A stretch of DNA of 12,205 bases from Pseudomonadota bacterium (lineage in GTDB: Bacteria > Pseudomonadota > Gammaproteobacteria > SZUA-229): contig DAOVJH010000013.1 in the NCBI GenBank assembly GCA_030673345.1, forward strand, positions 1 through 12,205, written 5' to 3'. Shown here in pieces: positions 1 to 7,100 of this stretch (positions are counted from its first letter, which is position 1; every line of letters starts with the position of its first letter). The position numbers and the translations under genes were made by a program. A model generated the notes under the pieces. The model saw nothing but the letters and a program-made list of their open reading frames with translations. It was not told the DNA's origin and searched no databases.

Positions 1-1
1 C

Positions 2-169
2 AAAACTTTCGTGATAGACAGCCATAACATCGATATCGAGTGTAAGATAGGCATCAGTATCTTCCCCATCCACGGAGAGGATGAAAAGATGTTGATCCGA
101 CATGCAGACAAAGCCATGCTTCAGGCAAAATCGAATAATTTAACCATCTCTGTATTCCAGCCTGAATAA
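2..169 (+). CDS. GGDEF domain protein, C-terminal end (partial)
   Basis: This is the last 55 codons of a gene that starts outside the window; it reads in frame from base 2 to a TAA at 167-169. The translation matches the end of a GGDEF (diguanylate cyclase) domain. It has the strand motif IGISIFPIHGED, which corresponds to the usual SiGia.yP.dG, followed by HADKAMLQAK, which corresponds to the conserved AD.AmY.AK helix. The usual Tyr of that helix is Leu here, and the Gly-Arg-Asn that normally follows is replaced by SNN. The GGDEF signature and any sensory domain lie upstream and are not visible, so I cannot say whether the enzyme makes cyclic di-GMP or is degenerate. The protein ends about ten residues after the domain, so no EAL domain follows. 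The 106-base gap and separate promoter candidate suggest gspA is transcribed independently. Confidence 0.85.
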   Translation, partial: KTFVIDSHNIDIECKIGISIFPIHGEDEKMLIRHADKAMLQAKSNNLTISVFQPE

Positions 170-217
170 ACACACCACTGCTCAAAACCTGTCAGAAGCG
201 GCGTAAACAGACATCGG

Positions 218-246
218 TTGTTTCCCGCTTGCGCCTTCGCTATAGT
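218..246 (+). promoter_or_regulatory. Candidate sigma-70 promoter of gspAB
   Basis: TTGTTT at 218-223 and TATAGT at 241-246 are separated by 17 bases. The -10 box matches the consensus at five of six positions and the -35 box at three of six. Transcription would start near 253, about 23 bases before the gspA ATG at 276. An imperfect inverted repeat (AAGCGG 196-201 with CCGCTT 225-230) overlaps the -35 region. This is assigned by pattern only. Confidence 0.4.
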
Positions 247-275
247 ACATATTTTAACCGCGACACCAGAGACAC

Positions 276-2072
276 ATGTATAACGAGTATTTCGGATTCA
301 AGGAGGCGCCTTTTTCGATTGCGCCCGATCCACGTTATTTATATATGACTGCACAGCACCGTGAGGCGCTGGCACACCTTGTCTATGGCCTAAATAGTGA
401 AGGCGGCTGCATACTGCTTACCGGTGAAGTCGGCACCGGTAAAACCACGATCTGCCGGTGCCTGCTGGAGCAGATCCCTGATCAGGCAAATGTAGCCCTG
501 GTACTCAACCCGAAGCTCAGTGAGAGAGAGTTGCTCGAAACGATCTGTGACGAGCTAAAAATCAGCTACCCCGGTTCTGACAACAGTATCAAAACCTATA
601 CCGACCGAATCTATCAGTTTTTGATAGAGAGCAACCGTAAAAATGAAAAGACCGTATTGATCATCGATGAAGCTCAGAACCTGAGCAGCAAGGTACTGGA
701 ACAGCTGCGTTTATTGACAAACCTGGAAACCAATCAACGAAAATTATTACAGATCATCATTCTCGGTCAACCCGAATTACTGGATATCCTTGCGAGAACC
801 GAGATGCGTCAGCTGGCACAACGCATTACTGCACGCTTTCATCTGAATCCGCTAACAAGAAATGAAGTCAAAGCCTATATCAGCCACCGGCTCGCTGTTG
901 CCGGCCAAAACATTCAACTGTTCCCGGAAAACAGTATAAAACTGCTCTTCAGACTGAGTGATGGTGTGCCTCGATTGATCAATATCCTGTGTGATCGAGG
1001 CTTATTGGGTGCCTACGTAGAGGGTCAGCATGCAGTCCACCCGCCCATCATAAAGAAAGCAGCAACAGAAGTTTTTGGTGAACTGAAAAATGTTGAAAAA
1101 CAACATAAGAGCAGGCAATGGTTATACCCGATTGCCACACTATCCGGTATCACGATTTTTGCCATAGCAATATTTCTCTACCTGACGTTAAAGCCAGCCA
1201 GTGATATCGAACAATATGGCCTAGACGATCCATCACCTGCTGCCGCTGAAAAACAGATACAGGATACACCCGTGGTCAGCGATAACGTTCAGGATGACCT
1301 GCCGATAACCGCTTCACCAGAACAGACACCGGACGAAATACTCAGGTCACCTGAAACAGACCCTGTAGAAAAAATCGCCTCAGCTGACAAAGAAGAAAAC
1401 ACGACCCTGGAACCAGGCAACGCCGTCACCACACTTCCTGCTGAAGATGACGCAGTGACTGATCATGATGATATAGAAACGATCTTTAATGGTAGCAGCA
1501 ACAGCCAGGCATCTGCATTTCAGGAATTATTCAAAGCCTGGAACTATAGCTATAACAACAAGATCGTTACCACCGCATGTAAACAGGCAGAAACTTTTTC
1601 CTTACGCTGCCTGCATAAGTACGGTAACTTGAACAGCCTGAGAGCACACGATCGCCCGGCCGTTTTAACACTGGTAAATGACCAGGGTAAGAAACGGCAC
1701 ATAACGATAACCTCGATACGAGACAACCTGGCAACCATCTATTCGAACAACACCGAATATACCATCAGCCTGAATGATATTGATCGATACTGGTACGGCC
1801 AGTTTATTTTGCTATGGCACAAGCCAGATGAATATTCGACTGCGATCACACCCGGTGACCGCGGCAATATCGTCAGCTGGTTAAATACCCAGTTCTTCGG
1901 TGACCGAGCAACGGATAACAGCAACGACTACGATGATACCCTGATAGAAAAAGTTAAAGCATTCCAGGCTCAACACGGTTTGACCACTGACGGCATCGTC
2001 GGACCTGTCACCATCATCCACCTGAATAACAAGACAGGCATGGACGTACCTACGCTGGCGGCACAGAGTTAA
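276..2072 (+). CDS. gspA: GspA/ExeA-family AAA+ ATPase, type II secretion
   Basis: Inner-membrane ATPase of the GspA/ExeA family. With GspB it helps place or assemble the type II secretion secretin across the peptidoglycan (known for Aeromonas ExeA). Residues 1-270 are the cytosolic ATPase: the opening MYNEYFGFKEAPFSIAPDPR is typical of the family, Walker A is GEVGTGKTT at 50-58, Walker B is VLIIDEAQ at about 127-134, the sensor strand ILGQPEL is at 162-168, and arginine-rich QRITARF is at 182-188. One membrane helix lies at about 283-305, followed by an acidic, low-complexity periplasmic linker (310-410). Residues 415-516 resemble the C39-peptidase-like domain found in this family, and 525-585 form a PG_binding_1 domain (FQAQHGLTTDGIVGP at 563-577). 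The length of 598 residues is near that of ExeA (about 550). ATG at 276 is chosen because it gives the canonical N-terminus; the ribosome site is weak (AGAGA). MshM, a related ATPase of pilus systems, is a weaker alternative because gspB follows. Confidence 0.9.
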   Translation: MYNEYFGFKEAPFSIAPDPRYLYMTAQHREALAHLVYGLNSEGGCILLTGEVGTGKTTICRCLLEQIPDQANVALVLNPKLSERELLETICDELKISYPGSDNSIKTYTDRIYQFLIESNRKNEKTVLIIDEAQNLSSKVLEQLRLLTNLETNQRKLLQIIILGQPELLDILARTEMRQLAQRITARFHLNPLTRNEVKAYISHRLAVAGQNIQLFPENSIKLLFRLSDGVPRLINILCDRGLLGAYVEGQHAVHPPIIKKAATEVFGELKNVEKQHKSRQWLYPIATLSGITIFAIAIFLYLTLKPASDIEQYGLDDPSPAAAEKQIQDTPVVSDNVQDDLPITASPEQTPDEILRSPETDPVEKIASADKEENTTLEPGNAVTTLPAEDDAVTDHDDIETIFNGSSNSQASAFQELFKAWNYSYNNKIVTTACKQAETFSLRCLHKYGNLNSLRAHDRPAVLTLVNDQGKKRHITITSIRDNLATIYSNNTEYTISLNDIDRYWYGQFILLWHKPDEYSTAITPGDRGNIVSWLNTQFFGDRATDNSNDYDDTLIEKVKAFQAQHGLTTDGIVGPVTIIHLNNKTGMDVPTLAAQS

Positions 2073-2073
2073 C

Positions 2074-2757
2074 ATGTCTTATATACTTGACGCACTAAAA
2101 AAATCGGAGCGCGAACGCGGCCATGGAAATATTCCGGATGTACAGACAGTACATTCATCAAGCCTGAATTATCGCAGTGAAAAGAGAGCTTACTGGCCCT
2201 ACTTCCTCATCACAGCCGTTTTATTAAACCTGGCTGCAATAATTTATTTCATGTCTGACAGGCCGCTTCCAGCCGATATTGAGACCACCGCTCAACGGGC
2301 TGAACCTGCGAACACAGAAAATATTGCTGAACCAGAGCGAACAGAAAAAATTATCGATGCGGCTGCCGCAGACAGCAACCAGCATAAAGATAACAAAACG
2401 ACTGAGGTGATCGTCGAAAAAGCATCAGTAACCGTTGACGGAAAAACCCAACAAACCGATAACGAAGAGCGTATCGATACCGCTGCCGCATGGCAGCAGA
2501 CAGCCAGCGGAACGGCGATCATCGAATTCCATGAATTACCCGAAACGATAAAACAGAGCCTGCCGGCAATCATCATCTCCGCGCACGTCTACTCTGCTAA
2601 CCCGGTACAGCGAAGCATCGTTATCAATAATAATTTCATGGAAGAAGGAGAGTATGTTTTAGATGGCCTCATCCTTCATGAGATCACCACCGATGGCGCC
2701 GTGTTTAATTACCAGGGCACTCTATTTAATTACGGTGTTGTCTCCGGCTGGCAATAA
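2074..2757 (+). CDS. gspB: GspB/ExeB-family type II secretion assembly protein
   Basis: Partner of GspA. In Aeromonas, ExeA and ExeB form an inner-membrane complex needed for secretin multimerisation in the outer membrane. The N-terminus MSYILDALKKSERERG is the hallmark of the family and is cytosolic. A single membrane helix spans about 40-60. It is followed by a long acidic Ala/Glu/Thr-rich linker (62-148) in the periplasm. The C-terminal T2SSB domain covers about 152-222, beginning FHELPETIKQSLP and ending with a short beta-rich module that includes INNNFMEEGEYV. The ATG lies one base after the gspA stop, so translation is probably coupled. The stop is only 11 bases from the convergent rluA stop and I see no T-rich terminator in between. 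The remaining gsp genes (C to N) are not adjacent, so this is an unlinked gspAB operon, as in Aeromonas. Confidence 0.9.
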   Translation: MSYILDALKKSERERGHGNIPDVQTVHSSSLNYRSEKRAYWPYFLITAVLLNLAAIIYFMSDRPLPADIETTAQRAEPANTENIAEPERTEKIIDAAAADSNQHKDNKTTEVIVEKASVTVDGKTQQTDNEERIDTAAAWQQTASGTAIIEFHELPETIKQSLPAIIISAHVYSANPVQRSIVINNNFMEEGEYVLDGLILHEITTDGAVFNYQGTLFNYGVVSGWQ

Positions 2758-2768
2758 ACCAATAACGG

Positions 2769-3386
2769 TCAGAATTCACAGCCGGCAAACAGGTGCATCT
2801 CTTTGTTTGTCACCGGGTGGGTGAAGAGCAAATTATCAGCATGCAACAACATCCTGGGCTGTCTGACTTCATCATTGCCGTATAGACCATCGCCGATGAT
2901 CGGGTGTTCCATGGCTGCGCAGTGCACCCGTAACTGATGCGTTCGGCCGGTCTCTGGTTTCAACAGTAACCTGACCGAATCAGTATCACGCTGCAAAACC
3001 TCCCAGTATGTCACGGCCGACTTGCCATGCTCATAGTCAACGATCTGTATGGGCCGGTTATCGATATCACAACGCATCGGAAATTTAATAACACCGGAAT
3101 CTTCATCCAGCCAATGCTTAACGACTGCGATATATTGTTTATGAATTTTTCGATCGTGAAATATCCGACTCAATGCACGCTGCATCTCAATACCGATAGC
3201 AAACAGCATGATGCCGGAGGTATAACAGTCAAGACGATGTACGACTTTTGCCTCTGGTATCAGATCCACCAGCCGCGATATCATGCAGTCCTGTTTATCA
3301 GGACCTAATCCGGGGACCGACAGCAGTGCCTGCGGTTTATTCACCGCTATGATGTGTTCATCTTGATATATTATGTCAATCGCCAT
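2769..3386 (-). CDS. rluA: RluA-type pseudouridine synthase (23S rRNA/tRNA)
   Basis: Pseudouridine synthase of the RluA family. E. coli RluA converts U746 of 23S rRNA and U32 of several tRNAs. The protein is about 205 residues and lacks an S4 domain, as RluA does and RluC/RluD do not. Visible landmarks from the chosen start are IIYQDEHIIAVNKP near the N-terminus, LLSVPG at about 21-26, the catalytic HRLD loop (VVHRLDCYTSG, Asp near residue 53), the RKIHKQYIAVV segment, KPETGRTHQLRVH, and HPIIGDGLYGN. All key motifs are intact and resemble E. coli RluA throughout. I chose ATG at 3384-3386; an in-frame TTG at 3399-3401 would add five residues and neither has a good ribosome site. The gene converges on gspB and is separated from the next upstream gene by a terminator, so it is probably transcribed on its own. 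Confidence 0.9.
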   Translation of the reverse strand: MAIDIIYQDEHIIAVNKPQALLSVPGLGPDKQDCMISRLVDLIPEAKVVHRLDCYTSGIMLFAIGIEMQRALSRIFHDRKIHKQYIAVVKHWLDEDSGVIKFPMRCDIDNRPIQIVDYEHGKSAVTYWEVLQRDTDSVRLLLKPETGRTHQLRVHCAAMEHPIIGDGLYGNDEVRQPRMLLHADNLLFTHPVTNKEMHLFAGCEF

Positions 3387-3430
3387 AATCGATAACTGCA
3401 ATAACTCTACTTACAAAAAAACTGATCAAT

Positions 3431-3454
3431 AAAAAAAGGCCGGTTCAACCGGCC
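3431..3454 (-). terminator. Rho-independent terminator after the 184-residue TPR gene
   Basis: Read on the minus strand, a 7-bp GC-rich perfect stem (GGCCGGT/ACCGGCC, 3438-3454) with a three-base loop is followed by seven T residues (3431-3437). It begins 26 bases after the stop codon of the gene at 3481-4035 and precedes the rluA start, so it separates those two transcription units. Confidence 0.85.
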
Positions 3455-3480
3455 CCTTTGATCCCAACCACACTATTCTA

Positions 3481-4035
3481 CTACAACTCGCCAATGACCT
3501 GCTTAGCATCTGCGACTAACGGATGTTTAGGATTGTCATCAACAAATACCTGCAACGCTTTCTTGCTCGCCGGGATATTACCAAGGCCACCCTGGCTTAT
3601 ACCGAGTGCGAACTGGGCATTTGGCCTCAGGTCACTGCCTTCGAATTCTTGCAGAAATGCATTTAAAGCAGTAACCGCTTTCTGCAGGTCGCCGTTCTCT
3701 GCATACTGTTGGGCTTCTGTGTAACGTGTCAGCTCTGTTATATATTCAGGATCATCCGTCTTATCCCCTTTCCAGTACGGCTCGATGATAGACGCTGTTG
3801 TTTCAGCACCGCGGATACCCATGGTAGCCACTGAACGGTCACGCGTCTTATTGGTCTTTAATTGCGGATTCAGTGCCCGTAACCTGCCCCACACCTTGTA
3901 CAACAAGCCTTTAAAGCTACTTTCGCTCTCTGTTTTTACTACAACTATGTTCGATTTAGCACCATCACCACCTGCAGCAAAAACAGGCGCTGATAATGCA
4001 AACAGAAACAATACGATCAAATTTAAATTTTTCAT
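3481..4035 (-). CDS. Periplasmic TPR-like protein with FecR-like GIRG motif
   Basis: Exported small protein of unknown function, 184 residues. Residues 1-20 are a clear Sec signal peptide (hydrophobic core LIVLFLFALS, cleavage after PVFA). No lipobox cysteine is present, so it should be soluble in the periplasm. Residues 40-60 carry a basic amphipathic stretch (KVWGRLRALNPQ). Residues 66-80 (RSVATMGIRGAETT) resemble the short vGvRGTe turn of FecR-type domains. Residues about 95-175 contain two TPR-like helical pairs similar to the tail of CpoB/YbgF, including YAENGDLQKAVTALNAFLQ and PNAQFALGISQGGLGN. ATG at 4033-4035 has GAGG eight bases upstream; a GTG one codon earlier is also possible. It lies 149 bases downstream of the giant TPR gene on the same strand and ends at a strong terminator, so it may be the second gene of that operon or have its own promoter. 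Confidence 0.8.
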   Translation of the reverse strand: MKNLNLIVLFLFALSAPVFAAGGDGAKSNIVVVKTESESSFKGLLYKVWGRLRALNPQLKTNKTRDRSVATMGIRGAETTASIIEPYWKGDKTDDPEYITELTRYTEAQQYAENGDLQKAVTALNAFLQEFEGSDLRPNAQFALGISQGGLGNIPASKKALQVFVDDNPKHPLVADAKQVIGEL

Positions 4036-4069
4036 CACACCAACCTCGAGGAATTCTTATACCGCTATT

Positions 4070-4108
4070 GTATTATTTTTCTGCATTTACACTTTGAAGC
4101 AAGTCACA
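4070..4108 (-). promoter_or_regulatory. Candidate promoter with CRP-like site upstream of the small TPR gene
   Basis: On the minus strand, TTCAAA (4093-4098) and TAATAC (4070-4075) are 17 bases apart, each matching the -35 or -10 consensus at four of six positions. A 16-base element at 4093-4108 reads TGTGA-N6-TCAAA, nine of ten half-site positions of the E. coli CRP consensus, and overlaps the -35 box. Its centre would lie about 38-41 bases before the start of transcription, near the spacing of class II CRP-activated promoters. This rests on pattern only; chance occurrence is possible. Confidence 0.3.
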
Positions 4109-4184
4109 CTTCCACCCGCGATAAAACATTCAAATACACCAACTGTGACAGAATCGACAACTTTCATCATCCGGGCAAGCCTGA

Positions 4185-7100
4185 TCATTTGCTCAGCAGC
4201 TTGATATATCCGGAAAATTTCTCTTTAACAGTCTCATCGATCATATCTGCTTCTTCATACTTACTGCTGGCTAATTGCAGATTGCCTAACTGATAATTTG
4301 CCATCGAGATATTCATCTTTATGCCAACATCATTTGCCGAGAGCTTTTCTGCATAACTGTAGTCTTCTATCGCACGCTCAAAATCTTTCTGTGTGAAGTA
4401 GATATTTCCACGATTATTATATACCGCACTGTTATCCGCATCGATCGAAAGTATCTCATCGAACTCACGGTTCGCCGCATCATAGAGGCCATACTTGGCG
4501 TAGATTATCGCCACCTGCAGCCGGGCACGGATATTTTTCTCATCCATGCTGACCAGCGCAAGATAAGGTTTTACCAGTCGATCAAGGCTCTTCACCAGTA
4601 GTATTGTCGTCTCACGCTGCACCATTGGTTCGACACGCTTTTTTTCAGGCAACTTAACCGTGTATGTAGCCGGACTAAGCGTTACCGGTTTATAACTGTT
4701 CCATGCTTTATTTAAGACGACCACCTGTAATTTATCTTCTTTCGCAAACTTGTGGTATTTTCTCGCACCTTCTGCCCAGGCTTCGGAAAAGCTCTGACCG
4801 ACCATGGTTGCTTCGACCGGGATCCAGACTTTACCTTCACGTATCACCAGCAGATCATCATCCAGGCTGATGAGGTGGCGTTCGTTCGCCGACAGGCCCG
4901 TATTAAACATCATCAGCAAGTGGCCTGGCACATCGAGTATCGCAGTCTCGATACCAAGATTTTCCAGACTCGCACTGAGCAATACAGACAGGTCGTCACA
5001 ATCACCACTTTTCAACTTCAAGGTCTCACGTGAAAACTGCACATAGTCTACTGTCGATTCAGTCAGTTCCGAATAGGGACTGTTAGGGTCCACTACGTAG
5101 TTGATGCCATATGCACCAAAGATATCGAACAGGGTCATCGCTGTCAGCAGGCTGCGATCAACCGCGTCTGCCTTAGGCTTATTCTCATTCATCGACTGTC
5201 TTACGAAGTCCCGCAACAGGTCATCTTTAGGTGTAACGAAGGCACCAACCATGTTGAGATCCTTCCATACGATAGCGTTCTTGCCGTAGATAGTCATCGG
5301 TTTGGTTATACGTATCGCATCATCCTTATTATTGGTCGCGAAGTTAACTGCCACCTCGACCTGAACCCCGGTGTCTTCATCGATCTCCAGGATACGATTA
5401 TTGAATACTGCATTGATATCCAGCACTTCTGTGTTATTCGCTTTCAGTAACGGGATATCCAGCGTGAAAGGGAAATCCATGTAATCTTTTATGCTGAAGC
5501 GCAGCTTCAGATTTGTATAATCTTTATCACTGCCATTTTCAATACTGACCTTTCCGATCGGTTTTTCTGCGTACTGTTTATAGGCCGCCGAGAATACCTG
5601 CTCGAGCTGTAAATTTTTGATGATGACTTTCGGTGCATTTTTCTCAAACTCGAGAGCACGTTTCTGTTCGGCATATGCTATATCAAGTGCCAGTTTATTG
5701 TCTGTACTGGGATCCAGCTCAACCGCCTTATCCAGTGACGATATCGCTTTATCATAAACGCGTCGTGACAGATACATGCTAGCCAGCAGCACATGCGGCA
5801 CCGCAGATGATTTATCTAACAGAATCGATTTATCCAACGTTGCCTGGGCAGCATCATAGACACCATTCTCGACATAGATAGCACCTAAACGGGTATTCAG
5901 TTCAGCTGAGTTTTTCTGTTTCACCATCGCCTGCTTTAAATAATCGATAGCTTTACCGTTTTTACCCTGCTTGTTAAAAATCTCTGACTGCAAGACGAGC
6001 ACGTCAACATTGTCGGCCTGTATCTTTGCAGCAAGCCTCGCACTGCCTGCAGCTTTATTGTAAGCACCCGTTTTTAACAGGGCATGAGACAGTTTAAATC
6101 TCGCATCGAAATCATCTGGCTGTAATACGCTGGCATCAAGCAGATGGGTGGCAGCTTTGGAATACTCAGCCGCCTCATATTCGAGCACACCAAGACGATA
6201 AGCCGCCTCAAAAGATCGGTCATCACCGGCGACAGCTTTCTCCAGGGTCGTTTTAACCTTGCCCTCCTGTTTCATCTGAGTATAGGTGTCAGCCAGTGCC
6301 AGCCATGCCATAGAATTTGATTTATCAGCGCGGGTCGCTTTACTCAATGATAACAGGGCTTGCGGATAATCTTCGGTAGCATAAGAAGTAATGCCTAACA
6401 GGTAATGGCCCTCAGTCTCCGTCTCTCGATTTCCTGCAAGTTTTATAGCGATATTACGGACATTGTCATAATCTTTTTGTGCAAGGTAACTCCTGGCGAT
6501 GGCCAGCTGCACTTCATCATCCTCGGCATTGATCGCCAGTGATTTACTGAAACGCTCTATCGCTTCAGCGTGTCTACCCGGATTTTCAGATACAGGTTCA
6601 ACCATCGCCAGCGCCTGGTATGCCAGCCCGCTCTGATACCAGACAGCTGCATCTTCAGCTGCGATGTTTTCGGCGATGGTAAATTCATTCAAGCCCTTAT
6701 CTACCAGGCCAAGTTTTATGTATGACTTACCGATAAGAAAACGCGCCTTGATATGATTTTCATCTTTTTTAATCGCGTCTTCCAGACAATCGATTGCGCC
6801 GATAGCATCACCCAGGTTCAGGCTCAGCTCACCACAATAAACGATGGTATCGATACTTGCCGTGTCGTCTGCGATCAGCCGGTCGATGACAGCTTTTGCA
6901 GAAACAAACTCCCGGTTTTCGACCAGGGCTTTGATCTGCAAGTTATAACCTTCGACCTCGAAACTTTTGATCTGGCTCAGTTCGGCAAAATACACCAGTG
7001 CAGATGAGATATCATCGAGTTCCATCGACGCCAGCCCCAGGTACTTAACGACGCCGCCATGCGACCTGTCTTCCTTATAAGAAGCAGACAATATCTTCAG

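Noticed and set aside
196..230. Inverted repeat AAGCGG/CCGCTT as a terminator of the GGDEF gene
   Set aside because: The loop is long, the stem is imperfect and no T run follows; it overlaps the candidate gspA promoter instead.
3785..4204. Open frame (139 codons) on the + strand over the small TPR gene
   Set aside because: It overlaps a signal-peptide gene with good ribosome site and terminator, and its product has no recognisable features.
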